DNA from: Candidatus Sulfotelmatobacter sp.
GTDB lineage: Bacteria; Acidobacteriota; Terriglobia; Terriglobales; Acidobacteriaceae
DNA: 15,647 nt
Reading direction: 5' to 3'
Assembly (NCBI GenBank): GCA_030037575.1
Contig: JASHRB010000177.1
Span: 1 to 15,647, forward strand
Under the pieces are notes generated by a model that did no database searches, had not been told where the DNA came from, and saw nothing but the letters and a program-made list of their open reading frames with translations. Below, piece by piece: positions 1-7,690 of the stretch (its first letter is position 1; each line of letters begins with the position of its first letter). The position numbers and the translations under genes were made by a program.

Positions 1-70
1 ATGGGATCATTCCGCCGGCAAGCCGATAGCGTCGAAGAGAGAGTTTCGCTCGACTGCACTCCTGGCGAAA

Positions 71-1006
71 TCACCCACGACCGCCGCGCAGAGCAATCGA
101 AGTAGAAAGCAATTCCGCGCTGAGACTGCAGCGGCGAAGATGCGAAGCAACAAGTTTCTCTGTCTTTATCCGGGATGAACGCGGATCGAGAAAAACAATA
201 ACCGAGGGGCCGGCTCCGCTGAGCACCACACCCAGAATACGCTCCGTGCCCGACAATTCCTCCAGACACGGAAGCAAGGGGCAAAGGCGCGTCCGATACG
301 GCTGATGAATGTGGTCTTGCAGCGCGGCGGAGAGCAAATCATGCCGTCCTTGCGTGAATGCCCCAAGCAGAAGCATCGAATTCTGAATGTTGGCCACCGT
401 ATCCGCGCGCGAATACTGTGCCGGAAGCACCCCCCTCGCTTCTTCGGTCGATAGCGCCTCATCGGGAACGGCCAGAATCATGGGCCACCTGCCTCTTGGC
501 ACGATACGCACCACTTGTGTGTCGTCGTGGCCGCGCATCCGCGCAACCGTCAATCCCCCCATCCAGCACGCGGAAGCGTTGTCGGGATGGTGTTCGTGGC
601 GCGAGGCTTCGGCGATGATTTGCGCATCACTCCAATGCAAACGTCCGAAATGATTGGCCAGCGCAATGCCCGCCAGTCGCGCCGCGGCAGAAGAACCGCA
701 GCCCTTGCCGATGGGTATCTGGTTCCTGATGCGAAGAGCGAGCGGGATTACAGGAATACGCTGAGATTCGAGAACTGCCCCGTAAGTGCTGAGAATGAGA
801 TGCTGCTCGCTCACTTCGCCGCAGATTTCTTTGTCCCGGCCAGTCGCGCGAATACGGAAAGAATCAGCAGGTTGGGCATCGAGTGTGATGTACAAATTCA
901 GCGCCAGCGCAGCCGCGTCAAACGCCGGTCCCAGATTCGCCGACGTCGCGGGCAGAGCAATGCGAAATGGCGCCGGGCGGGGGCTGCTCTTTCTCGTCTT
1001 AAGCAT
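71..1006 (-). CDS. thrB: Homoserine kinase (GHMP kinase family)
   Basis: Cytoplasmic enzyme that phosphorylates L-homoserine with ATP to O-phosphohomoserine, the substrate of threonine synthase. The 311-residue product has the GHMP kinase landmarks in order: the N-terminal PATSANLGPAFD segment (residues 19-30), the ATP-binding glycine-rich loop PIGKGCGSSAAA (98-109), a HHPDN stretch near 139-143 and the C-terminal SGAGPS loop (263-268). The length is normal for ThrB. The ATG at 1006 lies inside the end of thrC, an 8-bp overlap that suggests translational coupling; no strong ribosome binding site is seen. It is the last gene of the minus-strand cluster visible here; the 70 bp to the window edge show nothing recognisable. 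Pairing with thrC supports homoserine kinase over other GHMP kinases. Confidence 0.93.
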   Translation of the reverse strand: MLKTRKSSPRPAPFRIALPATSANLGPAFDAAALALNLYITLDAQPADSFRIRATGRDKEICGEVSEQHLILSTYGAVLESQRIPVIPLALRIRNQIPIGKGCGSSAAARLAGIALANHFGRLHWSDAQIIAEASRHEHHPDNASACWMGGLTVARMRGHDDTQVVRIVPRGRWPMILAVPDEALSTEEARGVLPAQYSRADTVANIQNSMLLLGAFTQGRHDLLSAALQDHIHQPYRTRLCPLLPCLEELSGTERILGVVLSGAGPSVIVFLDPRSSRIKTEKLVASHLRRCSLSAELLSTSIALRGGRG

Positions 1007-2402
1007 TCGATTGTGTGGATTTCTCGGCTTGTTCTAACGCGCGCATCACTGCCTCCAGGTTCGCATCCAGGATAACCGGCGGATGCCGGAGTGAATTCAG
1101 TTCCCTGTGCTGCGGCTGTTTCGCCTCGCTGAGCAATTCGCCGCGATGGAACTCCATGGTGAAGTCCGGATCTTTCAGCAGATTTCCGGTCAGAATGAGA
1201 ACGACCGTTTCTTCCCTCTTCACAAAGCCCTGCTGCAGCAACTTCTTCAAACCTGCGAGCGTGACGGCAGAAGCCGGCTCGCAGCCAACTCCCTCGGCGC
1301 CAATTTCAGCTTTCGCCTGGGCGATCTCAATTTCGCTTACATCTTCGCAAGCTCCGGCGGTGGCCTGAAGCACCTTGACCGCCTTTTGCCACGATGCGGG
1401 GCTGCCGATTCGGATTGCCGTAGCTCGCGTTTCCGCCTGCACGCTGATCAAGCTTTTGCCGGCGGTCTCATGCACGGTTCGAATCAGAGCGTTGGCCCCC
1501 TCGGCCTGGATGATCGATAACTTGGGCAGCCGCGCCACAAGCCCAAGGTCACGCATCTCCAACAGCGCCTTGCCAATGGCCGAGCTGTTTCCCAAATTCC
1601 CCCCGGGGACGATGATGTGATCCGGCGCCAGCCAATCAAGCTGTTCCAGCAATTCGAATGCAACAGTTTTCTGCCCTTCAATACGAAAGGGATTGATTGA
1701 ATTCAGTTGATAGACGGGTGCATGACGCACCAGTTCTTGCAGCAGTCGAAGGCAACCATCGAAATCGGTCCGCAGCTGGCAGGTGAATGCACCGTAGTCG
1801 AGCGCCTGCGACAGTTTGCTCCAGGAAATTCTTCCTTCCGGCACCAGAACCAGGCTGCGCATGCCGGCGCGCGCAGCGTAGGCGGCCATCGACGCCGAGG
1901 TGTTTCCGGTCGACGCGCACGCTACCCAGCGACATCCAGCCTGCCGCGCAAATGTGGCCGCCACCGTCATGCCCGTATCCTTGAACGAGCCGGTTGGATT
2001 CAGGCCCTGATGTTTGGCGTAAAGCTGTGCCACTCCGGTTGCGCGGGACGATCGTGGCATTGCGTAGATCGGCGTGTTCCCTTCCTGCAAAGTAACAACC
2101 TGCTCACCGGACGCCGGCGCCGGCAGAAGTTCACGGAATCGCCACACGCCGCTGCGGTCGAGCAAAGCGTTTGAGGATCTCCTTCCATGCCAGATCGACT
2201 TTAGCACGCCAACCCGAGAACGATCGAACCTCTCAGACTTCCAGGATGGGTAGGTGATCTGCAACAGGCCTGCACACATGGAACACCGAAAATCGTTGCG
2301 CGGGCGCTGCACGACGGAGCTGCAACCGATGCACACAAAGCGATAGTCGCCTGGGCGGACACCCGGCGGAGAATCCTGTTCAGGAGTGGTGGAAGAGGAC
2401 AT
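999..2402 (-). CDS. thrC: Threonine synthase (PLP-dependent)
   Basis: Converts O-phosphohomoserine to L-threonine with pyridoxal phosphate, in the cytoplasm. The 467-residue product starts with a zinc-ribbon-like pair CIGC/CSMC (Cys24, Cys27, Cys40, Cys43). The fold type II PLP core follows: NPTGSFKD with the probable Schiff-base Lys141, the substrate/PLP loop STGNTSAS (164-171) and the phosphate-binding PGGNLGNSS (266-274). The C-terminal GNLLKDP region is typical of threonine synthases. The ATG at 2402 is 10 bp after the cupin stop, and the end overlaps thrB by 8 bp. Related fold type II enzymes such as threonine dehydratase or cysteate synthase are alternatives on family grounds, but the adjacent thrB makes threonine synthase much more likely. 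Confidence 0.93.
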   Translation of the reverse strand: MSSSTTPEQDSPPGVRPGDYRFVCIGCSSVVQRPRNDFRCSMCAGLLQITYPSWKSERFDRSRVGVLKSIWHGRRSSNALLDRSGVWRFRELLPAPASGEQVVTLQEGNTPIYAMPRSSRATGVAQLYAKHQGLNPTGSFKDTGMTVAATFARQAGCRWVACASTGNTSASMAAYAARAGMRSLVLVPEGRISWSKLSQALDYGAFTCQLRTDFDGCLRLLQELVRHAPVYQLNSINPFRIEGQKTVAFELLEQLDWLAPDHIIVPGGNLGNSSAIGKALLEMRDLGLVARLPKLSIIQAEGANALIRTVHETAGKSLISVQAETRATAIRIGSPASWQKAVKVLQATAGACEDVSEIEIAQAKAEIGAEGVGCEPASAVTLAGLKKLLQQGFVKREETVVLILTGNLLKDPDFTMEFHRGELLSEAKQPQHRELNSLRHPPVILDANLEAVMRALEQAEKSTQSNA

Positions 2403-2412
2403 GCATTAAAGA

Positions 2413-2883
2413 CTACTTCTGGCTCCGCAAATATTGGTCGTTTCGGCCGATCCAGTCCGCCCGCGGAGGGCAAAAGACATCAAGGTCAACCGTGTCTTCC
2501 ATCGCTTCGGCTTTGTGCGGCATATTCGCCGGAATGCAAAGAACTTCGCCGGAGTGCACGACAATTTCCTTGTCCTCGACCCAGAATTTCAGGGCGCCAT
2601 CGAGAATGTAAGTGAGCTGTTCGTTGCGATGGCGGTGCTGGGGAACGATACAGCCTTTCTTCAGCAGCACCCGCGCCAGCATGATTTTCTGGCCGACAAC
2701 GAATTGGCGCTGCAGCAGCGGATTCAGGTCTTCGAGCGGAATCGAATGCCAGGGAACATACTGCAGTTCCACTTTTCCCGCCGAGGGCTTGGTTGGAGCG
2801 CGTCGAGTGCGTGCGTGAAGCCTGGCTCCCGTTGCTTGTTTGGGGGCGGAATGCTTGCTGTTGGACCTCTTCGTTCCAGCCAT
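2413..2883 (-). CDS. Single-domain cupin protein
   Basis: A small protein of 156 residues from the preferred start: a basic, low-complexity N-terminal tail (about 40 residues rich in Lys, Arg, Ser, Thr, Pro) followed by one beta-barrel cupin domain. Cupin motif 1 is the HRHRNEQLTYILDG stretch, with His, His and Glu as likely metal ligands; motif 2 is GEVLCIPANMPHKAEA with the last His ligand. The ending FCPPRADWIG is usual in this cupin group. Substrate and role cannot be read from the sequence; such proteins may be metal-dependent enzymes or ligand sensors. I chose the ATG at 2883 because an AAGGGA lies upstream (spacing about 12 nt). A longer version from GTG at 2937 would begin 14 bp after the amidohydrolase stop but lacks a good ribosome binding site. 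Confidence 0.85.
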   Translation of the reverse strand: MAGTKRSNSKHSAPKQATGARLHARTRRAPTKPSAGKVELQYVPWHSIPLEDLNPLLQRQFVVGQKIMLARVLLKKGCIVPQHRHRNEQLTYILDGALKFWVEDKEIVVHSGEVLCIPANMPHKAEAMEDTVDLDVFCPPRADWIGRNDQYLRSQK

Positions 2884-2951
2884 TTTGATTTCGTTCCCTT
2901 CGAGCTGCATCTGCTGGTTTGGCAAAAAGCTTGCCACAAAAGCCCGGCCGA

Positions 2952-4283
2952 TCAGTGCACTCTGCCCTGGTAAAGTCCTACCGCCGTGTCGTGCAAGTAG
3001 GCGTGGGCCAGTTGCAAAGCCCGCACCTCGGTGATTTCATTTTCCGCAATCATCTCCGCTAACGCCGCGGCCAACGCCGTGCGCGAGGTCTGCGCGCCCA
3101 GCCAGTAGCTTTCCTCCGCGCCCAGAACGTCATTGTACGGGAAACAATCGGTTCCGAAGGTGATCTTGTCGGGAAAAGTTTCCAGCCACATTTTCAGCGT
3201 GTCTTTGAAAGCCGCCGGATACTGACTGAGTTCGCCGAAGGAAGAATCGAGGTACACATTTTTCATCGCCGCCAGCCAAATGGCTTCGCGCTCCAGCGGA
3301 TACCCGCCGTGAATCATCACAAAAATCACGTTGTGATATCTCGGATCGCGCAGCACGCTTTCCAAATTCATGATGTTGCTTTGCGATAAATCGAAGTAAT
3401 CGCCGATGCCAACCGCGGTGTGAATGTGTACCGGCAAACTCAGTTTTCCGCCCTCGGTTATGAGAAAACGGAAAATATAGTCCTGAAACATGCGGTACTC
3501 TTGCTCGGTGGGAATTCCGCCGGAAACATAGCGTTCGTATAGGTCCTCCGCCTGGTCTTTCCTGGGATCGGAGAAGGTAGTCGGCCGGAAATACGCCACT
3601 TCAAACTTCATGGCGATTCCGCCGTTGCTCTTGTTGTCCTGCAGAACTCGATCGATAAAGCTGAGATAGTCGTCGAACTTGGCCGGCAACTTAGTTAGAT
3701 TTTCCTGCTGCATCCAGCGATGTAGCATCTTTTCCTGCAGCGGAATATAAACTCCTTCGTCGGGATTGCGCCCCATTTCGTGCGTGTCGTCGAACGGCCA
3801 CATAAAAGAGTCGGCGAAAAATACCCAGGGAAAACGCTTGGCATCGAGATAGTCGGCCATCATCGCTCTATTCGCGACTGAACTTTCGGTATTGATTTTG
3901 TCGAGAATCATGTCGAAGTATGCCGTGCCCGGATATTGTTTTTTCAGTTCCGCCTTTTTCGCCACCAGCCACTTTGCATGCTGGGGTGAAAGATCGTGGT
4001 AAGGATATGCAAACAAAGCTCGGGCCGCGGCAATCAGCTCGGGGTTGTCGGCACGCGTCCGCACCGGCTCGCTGGCGTCGGGGGGCGCGGCCATGGCGTC
4101 GATATCGGGATCTTCGGCGAAGCCGGGATGCGCGTGATGATCGAAAGCGGGGATCTTCTCGATCTCCGGCAGCAGCCGTTGATAGATTTGTTGAACATCG
4201 GGACTGGGAAGCGGCTGTGCTTGGCCGGCTGCATTCGATGCCAGACAGATAACAGCGCATAACGGCAGAGAAATGTTTTTCAT
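2952..4283 (-). CDS. Exported metal-dependent amidohydrolase (amidohydrolase_2-like)
   Basis: The 443-residue product has a signal peptide (hydrophobic residues about 5-20, likely cleavage near the AAGQA segment), so it probably acts in the periplasm. The rest fits the amidohydrolase TIM-barrel superfamily: FDHHAHP after strand 1 (about residues 47-53) supplies the HxH metal ligands, VHIHTAVG and FVMIHGGYP carry the next histidines, and FGTDCFPYN carries the C-terminal Asp. Family knowledge suggests hydrolysis of an amide or ester, or decarboxylation; uronate-isomerase-like activity is also possible in this superfamily. The substrate is unknown. The ATG at 4283 has an AGGAAG about 8 nt upstream. 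It sits 29 bp after the aminotransferase stop and 14 bp before the earliest cupin start. A secreted hydrolase inside a threonine operon is unexpected. Confidence 0.82.
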   Translation of the reverse strand: MKNISLPLCAVICLASNAAGQAQPLPSPDVQQIYQRLLPEIEKIPAFDHHAHPGFAEDPDIDAMAAPPDASEPVRTRADNPELIAAARALFAYPYHDLSPQHAKWLVAKKAELKKQYPGTAYFDMILDKINTESSVANRAMMADYLDAKRFPWVFFADSFMWPFDDTHEMGRNPDEGVYIPLQEKMLHRWMQQENLTKLPAKFDDYLSFIDRVLQDNKSNGGIAMKFEVAYFRPTTFSDPRKDQAEDLYERYVSGGIPTEQEYRMFQDYIFRFLITEGGKLSLPVHIHTAVGIGDYFDLSQSNIMNLESVLRDPRYHNVIFVMIHGGYPLEREAIWLAAMKNVYLDSSFGELSQYPAAFKDTLKMWLETFPDKITFGTDCFPYNDVLGAEESYWLGAQTSRTALAAALAEMIAENEITEVRALQLAHAYLHDTAVGLYQGRVH

Positions 4284-4312
4284 GCTCGCGCTTCCTGAAT
4301 CGCAATTTCAGC

Positions 4313-5501
4313 TTATTTAGCCGCCGAGGTTCCTTGCCACGCCGCCGAAGCCTTGGCGATGCGCTCGGCGGCTTCCCGCAGGTTTGCCAGCGACGAAGCA
4401 AAAGAAAAACGCACAAAATCCTTGCCGGACGGGCCGAACGCCGCTCCGGGAATGGCCGCCAGGCCGGCGTCTTCCAGCAGGATCCGGCAAACTTCTTCGG
4501 CCGTCATGCCCGTCTTGCGAATATCGACCCAGGCATAAAACGCTCCCTCCGGCGCCTGCGAGCGGAACCCGGAGATCGTGTTCAGATCGTGTACGAACTG
4601 TTCCCGCCGCCGCGCGAATTCCGCGACCATGCGCGCCGTGTTGCCTTCGCGATCGCGCAAGGCGTCGATCGCCGCGTATTGCGCAAATTCGGCGACACAG
4701 GTATAGCTGTTGATCGCCATCATCGCCAGAGCCCCCATCACCTCGGGCGGCGCGACCGCGTAGCCAAGCCGCCATCCGGTCATGGCAAAACTCTTGGAAA
4801 ACCCGTCAATGATGAGCGTTCGTTCCGCCATCCCCGGATACCGCAACATTGAAAGATATTCGCGCCCATAAATAATGCGCGCGTAAATCTCGTCGCTGAG
4901 GACCCACAGATCGTGCTTCACGGCAAGTTCTGCCAATCCCCGCTGCACTCCGTCGGTGTACACGGTTCCGGTGGGGATTGCCCGGACTGTTGAGAATGAT
5001 CATGCGGGTACGCCGCGTAATCTTGGCGGCAACTTCCGACAGGTCCGGCTGAAAACACTTCTGCGGTGACAATTCAAACGGCACGGGAACGCCGGCAAAC
5101 CCAAGGGTGATCGAAGGATAGCCGGGAAACCCGGGATCGGGATAGAGAACTTCATCGCCCGGTTCGAGCAGCGCCATCATGGCAAAAAACACCATGGCTT
5201 TGCAGCCGGGTGCAAGCACAACATTCGCGGCAGAAACTTCGATGCCGCGGGTGCTATGCAAATAGGCCGCAATCTCCTCGCGCAGCTCCGGAACTCCGAT
5301 GACGGCGCAATAACGGTCTTTGCCTTCGGCCAGCGCCTTGGCTGCAGACTGGATCACGGAAGCTCCGGGATGAAAGTCCGGCTCACCCAGTTCCAAATGA
5401 ATAATCGACCGTCCTTGAGCTTCCAATTCCTTGGCGCGAGCGAAAATCGACAGCGCGCCTTCCCCGCTCATCACCGACATGCGGGATGCTATCGATCTCA
5501 T
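4313..5501 (-). pseudogene. Class I/II aminotransferase (aspartate aminotransferase-like), interrupted by a +1 frameshift
   Basis: Two overlapping frames together encode one fold type I PLP aminotransferase. The first part, from ATG 5501 (GGGAG ribosome binding site 8 nt upstream), runs MRSIASRMS to LNSPGNP. The second carries SDEIYARIIYG, the PLP-lysine motif FSKSFAMTGWRLGY and the usual C-terminal arginine region DFVRFSFA. The frames join exactly at the conserved NSPGNPTGTVY motif: a run of four G on the plus strand (4973-4976; CCCC in the coding strand) has one base too many. Removing it restores a 395-residue protein of normal length. Both halves are otherwise well conserved, so this is a sequencing error, a very recent mutation, or possibly +1 slippage at CCC-C. 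A working enzyme would transfer amino groups, perhaps making aspartate. Confidence 0.85.
4973..4976 (-). other. Frameshift site in the aminotransferase gene
   Basis: The coding strand reads AAT CCC CAC CGG here; with one C fewer it reads AAT CCC ACC GGA, giving the family motif NPTG. The downstream frame is then open for more than 200 codons. CCC followed by C is a sequence on which +1 slippage of proline tRNAs is known, but no stimulatory signal was recognised. Confidence 0.85.
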
Positions 5502-5526
5502 GAATCCATCTCCCTACTTGAAAAAC

Positions 5527-6315
5527 CTATAAACCTTTGTACATGCCGCCATCAACCAGCAAAGTTTGGCCGGTAATATAAGAAGCACGCTCGGAAGCAA
5601 GCCACACAATCGTCTCGGCAATTTCGCGAGGCTCGCCCAGCCGCCTCAGCGGCGCATCGGCGGCCCAGCGGTCTAGAATCTCGCTCTCATTCTTCCGCAA
5701 ACTCGAAGCCTGTGCGGCGGCCAGTTCCCGCAAACGATCCGTCGCCGTAAATCCGGGGCCGACGTTGTTCACCAGAATTCCATCTTTGCCGAACTCGTTC
5801 GCAAGACTCTTGACCAGACCAACCACCGCGGCCCGTACCGCATTCGAGAGCACCAGATCCGCAAGCGGCTGCTTTGTAGTGAGGGAAGTGACGGTGATGA
5901 TTCGCCCCCAGCGCTGGCGCTGCATGTGCGGAATCACTTCGCGCGCGAAATAGACTGTGCTGAGGAAATTGGCCGCGACGGCGGAGTTCCAATCGTCGAG
6001 AGAGGTTGAAAGAAATCCCTTGGCGGGAGGGCCTCCGGCGTTGGTGACGCAGATATCGACGGCGCCAAACTTGTCGACCACTTCAGACACGAACCGGCTG
6101 ACGGCCGACGCATCAGATACGTCGCAAGCCTCGGCGAGAACTTCGACTTTGTGCTGGCTGCGGATTTTTTCCGCAGCCGATTGCAGCGCTTGAGCGTTGC
6201 GTGCGCACATGGCAACCCGGCAGCCCTCAGCGGCAAAGGTCTCTGCCGTAGCCAGGCCGATGCCCTGGCTGGAAGCGGCAACAAGTGCAACACGATTCTT
6301 GAGTCCTAAATCCAT
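5527..6315 (-). CDS. SDR-family oxidoreductase lacking the canonical YxxxK
   Basis: A 262-residue Rossmann-fold short-chain dehydrogenase/reductase-like protein. The nucleotide-binding loop reads AASSQGIG (residues 13-20) rather than the usual TGxxxGxG, and the NAGG motif is at 92-95. Ser144 in VTSL occupies the catalytic serine position, but where YxxxK is expected the sequence is SNAVR: Ser157 replaces Tyr and Arg161 replaces Lys. The C-terminal LLVDGG is typical for SDRs. A known SDR subgroup resembling beta-ketoacyl-ACP reductases has such degenerate motifs, so this is probably a family trait, not damage. Activity and substrate are unknown. It is the first gene of the minus-strand cluster; the stop is 25 bp before the aminotransferase start. 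The ATG at 6315 gives the family-typical MDLGL start, though no Shine-Dalgarno is seen. Confidence 0.88.
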   Translation of the reverse strand: MDLGLKNRVALVAASSQGIGLATAETFAAEGCRVAMCARNAQALQSAAEKIRSQHKVEVLAEACDVSDASAVSRFVSEVVDKFGAVDICVTNAGGPPAKGFLSTSLDDWNSAVAANFLSTVYFAREVIPHMQRQRWGRIITVTSLTTKQPLADLVLSNAVRAAVVGLVKSLANEFGKDGILVNNVGPGFTATDRLRELAAAQASSLRKNESEILDRWAADAPLRRLGEPREIAETIVWLASERASYITGQTLLVDGGMYKGL

Positions 6316-6329
6316 GGCTGGCGGGAAGC

Positions 6330-6358
6330 ATTATAAATGCATATGTGCGGCGTTTCCC
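6330..6358 (-). promoter_or_regulatory. Predicted promoter of the minus-strand operon
   Basis: A perfect TATAAT (6335 down to 6330) lies 14 nt upstream of the SDR ATG, with a weak -35 GGGAAA 17 nt further up (6358-6353). Transcription would start about 7 nt before the ATG, giving an almost leaderless message, which agrees with the missing Shine-Dalgarno. The -10 lies inside a small palindrome, GCATT-ATA-AATGC (6328-6340). No convincing plus-strand promoter for the divergent gene was recognised in the 90-bp gap. Confidence 0.45.
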
Positions 6359-6405
6359 TTGCTCCATAGCGATACGACAATTACTCTGAAGCGAACGAGG
6401 CTACT

Positions 6406-7605
6406 ATGAAACCTGGAACTCGCCGTCGTGAAACGTCCGCCGTGCATGGCGCAGCGAAACTCGACAAGAAGGACGGTCCCGTCTCGACGCCGATTTATCA
6501 GACGTCAACGTTCGAGGTTGCCGACAACGAAGAGCAACAACGCGTGACCGCAACCGATCGTTACTACACGCGCTGGGGAAATCCGACCAATACGGTGGCC
6601 GAGCAGACACTGGCGGAGCTTGAGGGAACGGATGCGGCGAGAACCTTTGCCTCCGGAATGGGAGCGATCACGAGCACAATCATGGCGCTGCTGAAGGCCG
6701 GCGATCACATCGTCGCGCAGCGCGATGTCTACGGTGGAGTGGCGAAGTTTCTGGCGGATTGGCTGCCGAAGTTGGGTATTGAGACCACTTTCGTTGACAC
6801 CACCGATTACGAGCAATATGAGCAGGCAATTCGTCCGAACACGAGGCTGCTCTATCTGGAGTCGCCGACGAATCCGTCGCTGGGTGTGGTTGACTTCCGC
6901 AGGACTTCGGCTCTTGCGAAGAAACACGGGCTGATCAGTATGATCGACAGCACGCTTGGAACTCCGATCAACCAGCGGCCGGCAGAGTATGGGATCGATA
7001 TCGTGATGCATTCCGGCACGAAATATCTGAGCGGGCACGCAGATCTGACTTGCGGAGTCGTGTGCACGCGACAGGAACTGATCGAGAAGATCAACGACAC
7101 GCGAACGACTCTGGGCAATTGCATGGATCCGCATGCAGCGTGGATGCTGATTCGCGGGTTGAAGACCCTGGCCGTACGCGTGGCGCGGCAAAATGAAAAT
7201 GCGCTACGCGTCGCGCAGTTTCTGAGCGACCACAAGAAAATCCGACGGGTGCGTTATCCGTTTCTGAATCGCCATCCGCAGTATGAGATTGCACGCCTCC
7301 AAATGAGCGGCGGAAGCGGCATGGTGACGTTTGAAGTCGAGGGTACCGGCGAGGACGCTTGCCGGGTAAGCGAAGCCATGCGCTTGTTTACGCTGGCAAC
7401 GAGCCTGGGTGGCGTCGAGTCGTTGGTATCGATTCCGGTCCTGACGTCGCACGCAATGATCTCGGAAGAGATGCGGGAAAAGATGGGCGTGAATGAGCAA
7501 ATGGTGCGGCTTTCGGTGGGAATCGAGAATGCGGACGATCTGATTGCCGATCTCGAATGGGCATTGCAGGCAGTCGGAGCGAAGCAGACCATACCGGTGG
7601 GATGA
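6406..7605 (+). CDS. Cystathionine gamma-synthase/lyase-type trans-sulfuration enzyme
   Basis: A 399-residue Cys/Met-metabolism PLP enzyme. Visible motifs are YYTRWGNPT (53-61, Tyr and Arg contacting PLP of the neighbouring subunit), the SGM loop (83-85), ESPTNP (152-157), Asp181 in DSTLGTP for the PLP ring nitrogen, and the Schiff-base Lys206 in HSGTKYLSGH. The C-terminal SLGGVESLVSIP and VRLSVGIEN are diagnostic of the family. The start ATG 6406 has a GAGG about 7 nt upstream. The enzyme could be cystathionine gamma-synthase (activated homoserine plus cysteine), cystathionine gamma-lyase, or a sulfhydrylase; sequence alone does not settle this. It is transcribed divergently from the thrC/thrB cluster, and an activated homoserine substrate would link the two. 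Confidence 0.9.
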   Translation: MKPGTRRRETSAVHGAAKLDKKDGPVSTPIYQTSTFEVADNEEQQRVTATDRYYTRWGNPTNTVAEQTLAELEGTDAARTFASGMGAITSTIMALLKAGDHIVAQRDVYGGVAKFLADWLPKLGIETTFVDTTDYEQYEQAIRPNTRLLYLESPTNPSLGVVDFRRTSALAKKHGLISMIDSTLGTPINQRPAEYGIDIVMHSGTKYLSGHADLTCGVVCTRQELIEKINDTRTTLGNCMDPHAAWMLIRGLKTLAVRVARQNENALRVAQFLSDHKKIRRVRYPFLNRHPQYEIARLQMSGGSGMVTFEVEGTGEDACRVSEAMRLFTLATSLGGVESLVSIPVLTSHAMISEEMREKMGVNEQMVRLSVGIENADDLIADLEWALQAVGAKQTIPVG

Positions 7606-7632
7606 GGCAGCGGTCAGTGGCTAGGCTGGCTA

Positions 7633-7661
7633 GTGTTGCGTAATATAAATATGTTGACTTA
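7633..7661 (+). repeat. Left terminal inverted repeat of the IS630 element
   Basis: It starts GTGTTGCGTAATATAAATAT and ends GTTGACTTA. It matches the right repeat at 26 of 29 positions; mismatches are at repeat positions 10, 12 and 20. Confidence 0.92.
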
Positions 7662-7690
7662 ATGGAAACGCTGACCTATCCTGCCCAGGT

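Noticed and set aside
1..108. Short plus-strand frame starting with ATG at the first base
   Set aside because: It is 35 codons, overlaps the end of thrB in antisense and shows no recognisable motif or upstream context.
515..1075. Long plus-strand frame across thrB
   Set aside because: Antisense to a well-supported homoserine kinase; composition is rich in Arg and Ala, as is usual for shadow frames in GC-rich DNA.
6316..6405. Possible SAM or other riboswitch before the trans-sulfuration gene
   Set aside because: The gap is only 90 bp and shared with a divergent promoter; no stems or conserved core were recognised.
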